A stretch of 64,000 nucleotides of DNA from an uncultured Bacteroides sp. (GTDB lineage: Bacteria; Bacteroidota; Bacteroidia; Bacteroidales; Bacteroidaceae): assembly GCA_948847595.1 (NCBI GenBank), contig CAQOGY010000005.1:124001-188000 (forward strand), written 5' to 3'. Under the pieces are notes generated by a model, which saw only the letters and a list, made by a program, of their open reading frames with translations, was not told the DNA's origin and searched no databases. Positions 16,316 to 24,782 of this stretch are shown here, in pieces; within the stretch, counting starts at the first letter, position 1, and each line of letters begins with the position of its first letter. The position numbers and the translations under genes were made by a program.

Positions 16316-19300
16316 TTACTTATATTCCGCCCAACTCTTGATAGCAATATCATCAATGCTCATCGTACAGAAAGCATTAATAAAAGCACTGGCCAGACGG
16401 GCATTCGTAATCAGCGGAATATTCAAGTCGATGGCAGCGCGACGGATTTTGTATCCGTTGCTCAATTCTCCGGCTGTCAGGTTCTTCGGAATATTGACTA
16501 CCATATCTATCTCCTTACTGTGAAGCATTTCCAATGCTTGCGGATGTCCCTCTTCACTCGGCCAATAGACATGGGTACTTTCGATACCATTTTCAGCAAG
16601 TGTCCTATGCGTACCTCCGGTTGCGAAGAGTTTGTATCCTTTGTTCACCAGCATACGGGCAGCGTCCATCATATCGGCTTTCTGCTTCATCGTACCTGTT
16701 GAAAGCAGGATGTTCTTCTTCGGAATGCGATAGCCTACGGCAAGCATTGCTTTTAGAACGGCACAAGAGGTATCCATACCGATACACCCTACTTCACCGG
16801 TAGAAGCCATATCTACGCCCAGGACAGGGTCGGCTTTCTGTAAGCGGTTGAAGGAGAATTGAGAAGCTTTGATTCCCACATAATCCAGTTCGAAAAGGTT
16901 CTTCTCCGGTTTCTCAACAGGCAGACCGAGCATGACTTTCGTTGCCAGTTCAATAAAGTTTATCTTTAATACTTTGCTGACAAACGGGAAAGAACGACTG
17001 GCACGCAGGTTACATTCAATCACCTTGATATCATTGTCTTTTGCCAGGTATTGAATATTGAACGGGCCGGAGATATTTAATGCTTTGGCAATCTCACGGC
17101 TGATACGTTTGATACGACGCACTGTTTCCACATAGAGTTTTTGCGGCGGAAACTGGATAGTAGCGTCACCGGAGTGCACGCCCGCAAACTCGATATGTTC
17201 ACTGATAGCGTATGCTACGATTTCTCCATTCTGGGCTACGGCATCCAGTTCCACTTCCTTGGCATGTTCGATAAACTGGCTTACCACTACCGGATGCTTC
17301 TTCGATACGTTAGCTGCCAGTTTCAGGAAACGTTCAAGTTCTTCCTGATTGGAGCAGACATTCATCGCGGCACCTGAAAGTACATATGACGGACGGACAA
17401 GTACAGGGAAGCCTACTTCATCGACAAACTCATTAATGTCGTCCATAGAAGTCAACTCACGCCAACGCGGTTGGTCTACACCGATACGGTCAAGCATGGC
17501 AGAGAACTTTTCGCGGTCTTCGGCATTGTCAATGCTCTTCGCACTTGTGCCGAGGATATTGATATTCTGTGCATCCAGACGCAAGGCGAGATTATTCGGA
17601 ATTTGCCCACCGGTAGATACAATGACACCATGCGGATTTTCGAGTTCAAGAATATCCATGACGCGTTCGAAAGTCAGTTCGTCGAAGTACAGGCGGTCGC
17701 ACATGTCATAGTCCGTAGACACAGTTTCGGGATTATAGTTAATCATGACACTGCGCCATCCTTCCTTACGGATGGTATTCAATGCCTGAACACCGCACCA
17801 GTCGAATTCTACGGAAGAACCGATACGATAAGCACCGGAACCGAGTACGACAATGGATTTATGGTCGCCCAGATAATGCACGTCATTAGCTACACCGCTA
17901 TAAGTGAGGTACAGATAGTTGGTCTGTGCCGGATATTCAGCCGCCAGGGTATCAATCTGTTTCACTACCGGAAGGATACCCGCATTCTTACGATGATTGC
18001 GGACATAGAGGATACCGTCTTCCATATCGCCCTCGTAGCCGATGGCACGGGCAATTTGGAAATCGGAGAAGCCTTGCACTTTCGCTTTACGAAGCAAATC
18101 GTTCGGCAGGTCGGCAATCTGTTTGTGATTGTTTCCCCAACTATGCAGTTCTTCCGAAGTTTTCATAATGTTCATCAACTTCTGAAGGAACCATTTGTCA
18201 ATCTTCGTCAGTTCATGTACCTGGTCGATAGTATATCCGGCACGAAAAGCCTTTGAGATAACGAAGATACGTTTATCGGTCGGTTCGCGCAGAGCTTTAT
18301 CAATATCAGAAATAACCAGTTCCTTGTTTTCCACAAATCCGTGCATTCCCTGTCCAATCATACGAAGACCTTTTTGGATAGCTTCTTCGAAGGTGCGGCC
18401 GATAGCCATTACCTCACCGACAGATTTCATGGAAGAACCGAGTTCCTTATCTACGCCGTGGAATTTGCCTAAGTCCCAACGGGGTATTTTACATACCACA
18501 TAGTCCAGTGCCGGTTCGAAGAAAGCGGAAGTCGTTTTTGTTACAGAGTTCTTCAAGTCGAAGAGTCCGTAACCCAATCCCAACTTGGCAGCAACAAAAG
18601 CCAATGGATAACCGGTCGCTTTGGATGCCAGAGCCGATGAACGGGAAAGGCGGGCGTTTACTTCAATCACACGGTAATCTTCGGATTCAGGGTCGAATGC
18701 ATATTGCACGTTACATTCACCCACAATACCGACATGGCGGATAATACGGATGGCAAGTTCACGAAGTTTATGATATTCCTTGTTAGTCAGTGTTTGAGAC
18801 GGAGCGATAACGATAGACTCACCCGTATGGATACCCAGCGGGTCGAAGTTTTCCATATTACAAACGGTGATACAGTTATCGAAGCGGTCACGTACTACCT
18901 CATATTCCACTTCTTTCCAACCACGGAGTGATTTCTCTACCAACACCTGCGGGGAGAAAGCGAATGCTTTTTCTACTAAAACATCCAGTTGCTCTTCATT
19001 GTCACAGAAACCTGAACCCAGGCCACCTAATGCGTAGGCAGCACGGACAATCACCGGATAGCCCAGTTCTTTCGCTGCACGGCGGGCGTCTGCCGCATTT
19101 TCTACGGCTTCGCTTTTGATGGTCTTTACATTGATTTCATTCAGTTTCTGAACGAAAAGTTCGCGGTCTTCGGTATCCATAATAGCCTGTACCGGAGTAC
19201 CGAGCACCTTGACGTTATATTTTTCAAGAATGCCTTCCTTGTACAAGGCGACACCGCAGTTCAGAGCTGTCTGACCGCCAAATGCCAACATGATACCTTC

Positions 19301-19543
19301 GGGCTTCTCTTTCTGAATCACCTTTTCTACGAAATACGGAGTCACGGGAAGGAAGTAGATTTGGTCTGCCACTCCCTCTGAAGTCTGTACCGTAGCAATA
19401 TTCGGATTGATGAGAACCGTTTCAATCCCTTCTTCTTTCAAGGCTTTGAGTGCCTGCGAACCGGAATAGTCGAACTCGCCGGCTTCACCGATTTTCAGGG
19501 CACCGGAACCCAGCAGTAATACTTTCTTTATATTTTCTTTCAT
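16316..19543 (-). CDS. carB: Carbamoyl-phosphate synthase, large subunit
   Basis: 1075 residues, full length for the family. Two homologous ATP-grasp halves are visible: the first begins KKVLLLGSGALKIGEAGEFDYSGSQALKAL, the second KSIVVLGSGAYRIGSSVEFDWCGVQAL. VEVNARLSRSSALASKATGYPLA and VIECNLRASRSFPFVSKV are the paired metal/ATP segments. The C-terminal MGS-like allosteric domain reads LLSTGTMKQKADMMDAARML...FATGGTHRTL. The enzyme makes carbamoyl phosphate from ammonia (tunnelled from CarA), bicarbonate and two ATP for pyrimidines and arginine. It follows carA by 9 bp in the same operon. Long antisense open frames over it are codon-bias shadows. Confidence 0.98.
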   Translation of the reverse strand: MKENIKKVLLLGSGALKIGEAGEFDYSGSQALKALKEEGIETVLINPNIATVQTSEGVADQIYFLPVTPYFVEKVIQKEKPEGIMLAFGGQTALNCGVALYKEGILEKYNVKVLGTPVQAIMDTEDRELFVQKLNEINVKTIKSEAVENAADARRAAKELGYPVIVRAAYALGGLGSGFCDNEEQLDVLVEKAFAFSPQVLVEKSLRGWKEVEYEVVRDRFDNCITVCNMENFDPLGIHTGESIVIAPSQTLTNKEYHKLRELAIRIIRHVGIVGECNVQYAFDPESEDYRVIEVNARLSRSSALASKATGYPLAFVAAKLGLGYGLFDLKNSVTKTTSAFFEPALDYVVCKIPRWDLGKFHGVDKELGSSMKSVGEVMAIGRTFEEAIQKGLRMIGQGMHGFVENKELVISDIDKALREPTDKRIFVISKAFRAGYTIDQVHELTKIDKWFLQKLMNIMKTSEELHSWGNNHKQIADLPNDLLRKAKVQGFSDFQIARAIGYEGDMEDGILYVRNHRKNAGILPVVKQIDTLAAEYPAQTNYLYLTYSGVANDVHYLGDHKSIVVLGSGAYRIGSSVEFDWCGVQALNTIRKEGWRSVMINYNPETVSTDYDMCDRLYFDELTFERVMDILELENPHGVIVSTGGQIPNNLALRLDAQNINILGTSAKSIDNAEDREKFSAMLDRIGVDQPRWRELTSMDDINEFVDEVGFPVLVRPSYVLSGAAMNVCSNQEELERFLKLAANVSKKHPVVVSQFIEHAKEVELDAVAQNGEIVAYAISEHIEFAGVHSGDATIQFPPQKLYVETVRRIKRISREIAKALNISGPFNIQYLAKDNDIKVIECNLRASRSFPFVSKVLKINFIELATKVMLGLPVEKPEKNLFELDYVGIKASQFSFNRLQKADPVLGVDMASTGEVGCIGMDTSCAVLKAMLAVGYRIPKKNILLSTGTMKQKADMMDAARMLVNKGYKLFATGGTHRTLAENGIESTHVYWPSEEGHPQALEMLHSKEIDMVVNIPKNLTAGELSNGYKIRRAAIDLNIPLITNARLASAFINAFCTMSIDDIAIKSWAEYK

Positions 19544-19552
19544 AATGGTCGG

Positions 19553-20632
19553 TTATTTAAGCAGGTTTACAAATTCGTCGAACAGGAATTCCGTATCCGT
19601 AGGCCCACTGGCTGCTTCCGGATGGAACTGCGCAGAGAACCAAGGATTCTTTTTGTGTTTGATTCCTTCGTTGGAGCCATCATTCATATTGATGAACAAC
19701 GGTTCCCAATCTGCTGTTAACGTATTGTTGTCTACGGCATAACCGTGGTTTTGTGAAGTAATGAAGCAACGTTCCGTACCTACCATGCGTACCGGTTGGT
19801 TATGGCTGCGGTGTCCGTATTTCAGTTTATAAATCCGCGCTCCGCCTGCTTTTGAAAGTAGCTGGTTACCCATACAGATTCCGAAGATAGGGAGTTTTTC
19901 GTTCTTCATCGCTTTGCGGATATTCTGGACGGCAGCATCACAAGTGTCCGGGTCACCCGGGCCGTTGGAAATAAACAGTCCGTCAAATTCGAGTCCGTTA
20001 TAGTCATAATCCCAAGGCACGCGAATCACTTCGACATCACGTTTCAGCAGGCAACGGATAATATTCGTCTTCACACCGCAATCCACCAGGACTACTTTCT
20101 TCTTATCAACTCCTTCATTATAACGAATCACTTCCTTGCAGCTTACCTTGTCTACATAGTTGATGCCTGCGTACTTTGCTTCGGGCACATTGTCCGGTTC
20201 ATCATCAAAGATAATCTTTCCCATCATCACTCCATGTTCGCGAAGTACTTTTGTCAGTTCGCGGGTATCAATACCTGTGATGCCGGGAACTTGTTCGCGT
20301 TTCAACCAGTCGCCCAGGCTTTCCACTGCATTCCAGTGACTGTATTCATAAGAATAGTCACTTACAATAATCGCTTCCGCATGAATCTTTTCGCTTTCCA
20401 TGAAAGTAGCCAGTCCATTCGGTTCGATTGTAAAAGGAGGAACACCATAGTTACCCACCAAAGGATAGGTAAGAGTCATCAACTGTCCGGCATATGAAGG
20501 GTCAGTGAGGCTCTCCGGATACCCGGTCATGGCGGTATTAAAAACTACTTCGCCCGCCACCGGCTTCTCGTAGCCAAACGACTTGCCGGAAAACCGGCTC
20601 CCGTCGTCAAGGATTAATGTCACATTTCTCAT
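19553..20632 (-). CDS. carA: Carbamoyl-phosphate synthase, small (glutaminase) subunit
   Basis: 359 residues. The N-terminal CPSase domain has GEVVFNTAMTGYPESLTDPSYAGQ. The class I glutamine amidotransferase domain has LFISNGPGDPDTC, nucleophile Cys253 in FGICMGNQLLSKAGG, and the His/Glu pair in QFHPEAASGPTDTEF. It hydrolyses glutamine and passes ammonia to CarB, whose gene follows after 9 bp. The purF-like gene precedes it by 27 bp. Confidence 0.98.
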   Translation of the reverse strand: MRNVTLILDDGSRFSGKSFGYEKPVAGEVVFNTAMTGYPESLTDPSYAGQLMTLTYPLVGNYGVPPFTIEPNGLATFMESEKIHAEAIIVSDYSYEYSHWNAVESLGDWLKREQVPGITGIDTRELTKVLREHGVMMGKIIFDDEPDNVPEAKYAGINYVDKVSCKEVIRYNEGVDKKKVVLVDCGVKTNIIRCLLKRDVEVIRVPWDYDYNGLEFDGLFISNGPGDPDTCDAAVQNIRKAMKNEKLPIFGICMGNQLLSKAGGARIYKLKYGHRSHNQPVRMVGTERCFITSQNHGYAVDNNTLTADWEPLFINMNDGSNEGIKHKKNPWFSAQFHPEAASGPTDTEFLFDEFVNLLK

Positions 20633-20659
20633 TCTTTTTATTGAATCGTTGTATGGTTG

Positions 20660-22543
20660 TTAGAATTGATACATCTGCTCGATGTAGTCGATGAATGCCT
20701 TATTCACCAGTTTCACACCGCCCGGTGTAGGATAATTGCCGCTAAAGTACCAGTCGCCCGTATGATTCGGGCAAGCCTCGTGAAGTCCTTCCAACGGTTG
20801 ATAGACGATTTCGACTTTGGCTTTCGTTCCTTTCGGTGTCAGCAGCTCCACCATTTTGGCAGAGATTTCTTCGTCGGTGAAAGGCGCATAGATATCTTTT
20901 ACGTAGTTCACCATTTGCTCTTTCGGCAGTCCCACCTGGTCTTTGGATTTACGATAAGCAGCCGCAATCACGTCTTTCATATCGCGTTCTTTCAGAAGTT
21001 CGACAGCCGCCCTGAAAGCGATAAATTCGCTCATCTTTGCCATATCTATACCATAATAATCGGGATAGCGCACTTGCGGGGAAGAGGATACGATGACAAT
21101 CTTCTTCGGCCCGAGACGGTCGAGAATACCGATAATGCTTTGTTTCAAAGTGGTGCCACGCACAATGCTGTCGTCGATAATCACCAGGTTGTCAACGCCG
21201 GGGACAAGACTTCCATAAGTAATGTCGTACACATGGGCTGCCAGGTCATTGCGGCTATTTCCTTCGGCGATGAAAGTACGGAGTTTGATATCCTTGATGG
21301 CCACCTTTTCGCTACGGATACGGCGGGAAAGAATCACTTCCAGTTCTTCCAGATTCGGATTATGCCCCAATGCGGCGATTTGCCGTACTTTCTCTTCGTT
21401 GAGATAATCATCCAGTCCCTGCAACATTCCGTAGAAAGCGACTTCTGCGGTGTTGGGGATGAAAGAGAAAACCGTATGGTCAATGTCGTTATTGATAGCT
21501 TTCAGTATTCTCGGGACTAGTTTCCCGCCCAGGTGTTTCCTTTCCTTATAAATATCGACATCACTGCCACGGGAGAAGTAGATACGCTCGAAAGAGCAAG
21601 CGTGTTTCTCACGCGGTTTGATGATTTGCGAAGTGCGGATTTTGCCCTCTTTGCTAATCAGTAAGGCTTGTCCCGGTTGCAGTTCCTTGATTTCTTCGAA
21701 TGGAACATTCAAGGCAGTCTGAATCACCGGACGCTCGGAAGCCAATACGGCAATCTCATCATCCTGATACCAAAATGCGGGACGAATCCCCCACGGGTCA
21801 CGGATAGCGAAAGATTCACCGCTTCCGGTCAGACCGCAGATAACGTATCCCCCATCCCATTCACGACTGGAAGTACGCAGGACATTGGCAAGGTCGATAT
21901 GATCTTCTATATAGTTAGTGATGCCCATGCCTGTAAGCCCGTCCGCTTCGGCAAGATTGAAGACACGTTCCACTTCACGGTCGAGACGATGTCCCATTTG
22001 TTCCAACATGATATATGTATCGGCATATTTACGGGGATGCTGACCGATGGCAGTGATGCGGGCAAATATCTCGTCCACATTCGTCATATTGAAGTTTCCG
22101 CAGAGAGCCAGGTTCTTGGCACGCCAGTTGTTCCTTCTCAAAAACGGGTGTACGTAGGAGATTCCCGATTTTCCTGTGGTTGAATAACGGAGATGTCCCA
22201 TATATGCTTCGCCGGCAAAAGGCAAAGTACGTTTGGCATACTCCGCGTCATGCAGTTGTTCGGAAGTAAGGTCTTTGAAATTGCTCTGGACATTCTCAAA
22301 AATTTCCGTGATGGCTCCCGAACCCAAGGCACGTTCACGAAACATATATTCTTCACCCGGATTCACTTCCAGTTTCACACACGCCAATCCTGCACCTTCC
22401 TGTCCGCGGTTATGCTGTTTTTCCATCAACAGGTAGAGTTTATTAAGACCGTACATCCATGTCCCGTACTTCTTCTCGTAATACTCCAACGGTTTGAGCA
22501 GGCGTATCATGGCAACGCCACATTCATGTTTCAATTGTTCCAT
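20660..22543 (-). CDS. purF: Amidophosphoribosyltransferase, long PurF-like paralogue
   Basis: 627 residues, versus about 470-510 for ordinary PurF. The N-terminal class II (Ntn) glutaminase starts after a short propeptide at Cys8 (HECGVAMI), followed by KQHNRGQEGAGLACV and GHLRYSTTGKSG. The C-terminal phosphoribosyltransferase domain has the PRPP motif LVIIDDSIVRGTTLKQSI. Between them the usual segment linking to RTFI is expanded and diverged (DDYLNEEKVRQIAALGHNPNLEELEVIL...), and a C-terminal stretch (CPNHTGDWYFSGNYPTPGG) follows. PurF makes phosphoribosylamine from PRPP and glutamine, the first purine step. Because of the divergence it could be a paralogue with altered function; the PRPP and Cys residues are intact. 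It sits between glmS and carA. Confidence 0.85.
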   Translation of the reverse strand: MEQLKHECGVAMIRLLKPLEYYEKKYGTWMYGLNKLYLLMEKQHNRGQEGAGLACVKLEVNPGEEYMFRERALGSGAITEIFENVQSNFKDLTSEQLHDAEYAKRTLPFAGEAYMGHLRYSTTGKSGISYVHPFLRRNNWRAKNLALCGNFNMTNVDEIFARITAIGQHPRKYADTYIMLEQMGHRLDREVERVFNLAEADGLTGMGITNYIEDHIDLANVLRTSSREWDGGYVICGLTGSGESFAIRDPWGIRPAFWYQDDEIAVLASERPVIQTALNVPFEEIKELQPGQALLISKEGKIRTSQIIKPREKHACSFERIYFSRGSDVDIYKERKHLGGKLVPRILKAINNDIDHTVFSFIPNTAEVAFYGMLQGLDDYLNEEKVRQIAALGHNPNLEELEVILSRRIRSEKVAIKDIKLRTFIAEGNSRNDLAAHVYDITYGSLVPGVDNLVIIDDSIVRGTTLKQSIIGILDRLGPKKIVIVSSSPQVRYPDYYGIDMAKMSEFIAFRAAVELLKERDMKDVIAAAYRKSKDQVGLPKEQMVNYVKDIYAPFTDEEISAKMVELLTPKGTKAKVEIVYQPLEGLHEACPNHTGDWYFSGNYPTPGGVKLVNKAFIDYIEQMYQF

Positions 22544-22575
22544 CTATATAATTACCAGTTATAAATTGCAAGGCT

Positions 22576-24420
22576 CTATTCTACTGTCACCGACTTTGCC
22601 AGGTTTCTTGGTTGGTCTACATCCATTCCCTTGCATACGGCAATATGATACGCAAGTAATTGGAGAGGTACCGTAGTGATTAACGGATTAAGGCACTCTA
22701 TTGTTTCGGGAAGCTCGATACTGCAATCGGCAATCTTGCTGATAACCGTATCGCCTTTTGTCACAAAGGCAATCACCCGTCCTTTCCGCGCCTTGATTTC
22801 CTGTATATTGCTCAGTACTTTTTCATACAGACCGTTTTGGGTGGCAATCACCACTACCGGCATTTCAGCGTCAATCAAGGCAATCGGCCCGTGCTTCATC
22901 TCCGCAGCCGGATAACCTTCGGCGTGAATATACGAAATTTCTTTCAATTTCAACGCACCTTCGAGAGCTACGGGATAACTATATCCGCGTCCCAAATAAA
23001 TAAAGTTATGCGCATAGGTGAAAGTTATCGAGAGTTCCGCCAGTTTATCATTCAGCTTCAAGACTTCCTTCATCTTCTCCGGAATATGGTTTAATTCCCT
23101 CACGACTGAAAGATAATAGGATTCGTCAATGGTTCCTTTCGCTTTGGCAAGTGTCAATGCCAACATGGCGAGCACAGTGACCTGTCCCGTAAACGCTTTG
23201 GTGGAAGCCACGCCGATTTCCGGGCCTACGTGGATATACGAACCGGTATGAGTGGCACGCGGAATGGATGATCCGATGGCATTACAAATTCCATATATAA
23301 ATGCCCCGCGGCTCTTTGCCAATTCCACGGCAGCCAGCGTATCGGCAGTCTCGCCGCTTTGCGAGATAGCAATTACGACATCTTCTTCGTTAATCACAGG
23401 GTCGCGGTAACGGAATTCGGAAGCATATTCTACTTCTACCGGTATGCGGCAGAAACTTTCAATCAGTTGTTTGCCGATAAGTCCGGCGTGCCAGGAAGTT
23501 CCGCAAGCCACGATAATAAACCGTTTGGCATTCAGCAGTCTTTCCTTATTATCAATCACAGCCGAAAGCACCACATTGTCCGCTTCTACATTAATACGCC
23601 CGCGCATACAGTCATGGATACAATCCGGCTGCTCGAAAATCTCTTTCAGCATAAAGTGGGAATAGCCGCCTTTCTCCAACTGACCGAGTTTCAATTCCAC
23701 CTTCTTCACTTCGGGAGTCGTTTCGACATTATTCAGGTCGACGACCTTTAATTCTTCCTCCCTGTTTATAACGGCAATCTCACCGTCTTCCAGATAAACC
23801 ACCTTATCCGTGTATTCTACAATCGGAGTGGCATCCGAAGCCAGAAAGAATTCATCTTCGCCAATCCCCACTACCAGCGGACTGCTTTTGCGTGCCGCAA
23901 TAATCTCATCCGGATGCTCTTTATCAAGAATCGCAATCGCATAAGCACCAATCACCTCTCCCAGCGCCAACTGAACGGCTGCCAGTAGACTGACCTGATT
24001 GGTAACTTTCATGTATTCTATTAATTGAACGAGAACTTCGGTATCTGTACTGCTTTTGAAGAGGTAGCCTTTGGCTTGAAGTTTTTCTTTGAGAACAGCG
24101 TAGTTTTCAATGATACCGTTGTGAATGAGAGCGAGTTTTTCGGAAGAAGAGTAATGAGGATGAGCGTTAGCGGAACAAGGTTCCCCGTGAGTAGCCCAGC
24201 GGGTATGGGCAATTCCGATTGTACCGGAAATATCTTTCTGTGTGACGAAATTTTCGAGTTCGGAGACTTTTCCTTTCGTCTTGTACACATTTAACTGTTG
24301 GTTATCACTAATTAATGCTACCCCTGCGCTGTCATATCCTCGATACTCCAGTCGCTTCAGCCCTTTGATAAGGATAGGGTAGGCTTTTCTTTTACCAATA
24401 TAGCCTACTATTCCACACAT
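22576..24420 (-). CDS. glmS: Glutamine-fructose-6-phosphate transaminase (isomerising)
   Basis: 614 residues. Cys2 in MCGIVGYIG is the Ntn nucleophile. The glutaminase domain shows HTRWATHGEPCSANAHPH and HNGIIENY. Two SIS domains follow, with ACGTSWHAGL, ISQSGETADTL and GRGYSYPVALEGALKLKEISYIHAE. The C terminus DVDQPRNLAKSVTVE is canonical. It makes glucosamine-6-phosphate, feeding UDP-GlcNAc, the precursor of peptidoglycan, LPS and both capsule nucleotide sugars made in this window. First gene of the glmS-purF-carA-carB unit, with a short leader behind a good promoter. Confidence 0.98.
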   Translation of the reverse strand: MCGIVGYIGKRKAYPILIKGLKRLEYRGYDSAGVALISDNQQLNVYKTKGKVSELENFVTQKDISGTIGIAHTRWATHGEPCSANAHPHYSSSEKLALIHNGIIENYAVLKEKLQAKGYLFKSSTDTEVLVQLIEYMKVTNQVSLLAAVQLALGEVIGAYAIAILDKEHPDEIIAARKSSPLVVGIGEDEFFLASDATPIVEYTDKVVYLEDGEIAVINREEELKVVDLNNVETTPEVKKVELKLGQLEKGGYSHFMLKEIFEQPDCIHDCMRGRINVEADNVVLSAVIDNKERLLNAKRFIIVACGTSWHAGLIGKQLIESFCRIPVEVEYASEFRYRDPVINEEDVVIAISQSGETADTLAAVELAKSRGAFIYGICNAIGSSIPRATHTGSYIHVGPEIGVASTKAFTGQVTVLAMLALTLAKAKGTIDESYYLSVVRELNHIPEKMKEVLKLNDKLAELSITFTYAHNFIYLGRGYSYPVALEGALKLKEISYIHAEGYPAAEMKHGPIALIDAEMPVVVIATQNGLYEKVLSNIQEIKARKGRVIAFVTKGDTVISKIADCSIELPETIECLNPLITTVPLQLLAYHIAVCKGMDVDQPRNLAKSVTVE

Positions 24421-24444
24421 ATTATGATATTTTTATTTCGGCTG

Positions 24445-24478
24445 CAAATATACATATTAGAAATAACATAAAGACAAC
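24445..24478 (-). promoter_or_regulatory. glmS promoter
   Basis: On the minus strand the -7 reads TATATTTG (plus 24445-24452, caaatata), a perfect TAnnTTTG. A CAA at 24475-24477 gives a TTG -33 at 22-bp spacing. Transcription would start near 24438, giving an 18-nt leader. Confidence 0.6.
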
Positions 24479-24694
24479 AAAAACAATATTTATTTGACAC
24501 AAGAGCACAAAAAAGTTATAAACACATCAAAAAGTTAAATAATATATTATTTTTAGCTCAAAAAGAAACAAATTACAATTAGAATGGAATCATCCCGTAT
24601 CAAATAACAGATTAAAAGCAAATTCAATGTTTTCATTTACAAATTAAAAGAAGAAAGAACTTAGTTATTATTTCGTGTCACAGAAAAGCAATAT
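24453..24694. other. AT-rich divergent intergenic region between glmS and gltB
   Basis: Most of the 362-bp gap. It contains a 14-bp AT palindrome (aataatatattatt, about 24538-24551) and two copies of caaaaagtta in direct orientation near 24509 and 24528. No open frame or RNA gene is supported. It may hold regulator sites for nitrogen control; nothing decisive is visible. Confidence 0.4.
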
Positions 24695-24729
24695 TTTACT
24701 ATCATTATGAAATTAAATATTTAATTTTG
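24695..24729 (+). promoter_or_regulatory. gltB promoter
   Basis: taattttg at 24722-24729 is a perfect TAnnTTTG -7; the -33 region (ttta near 24695) is weak. Start near 24736 leaves a leader of about 47 nt before the ATG at 24783. Confidence 0.55.
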
Positions 24730-24782
24730 CCGAACAAATTGACACATCAAATAGGTATTATCATACAATAAAGCTAGTAAGA

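Noticed and set aside
17471..18256. 261-codon open frame on the plus strand
   Set aside because: Lies wholly antisense to carB, and its translation has no recognisable domain; a codon-bias shadow of the real gene.
20657..21520. 287-codon open frame on the plus strand
   Set aside because: Antisense to the purF-like gene with composition typical of a reverse-frame shadow.
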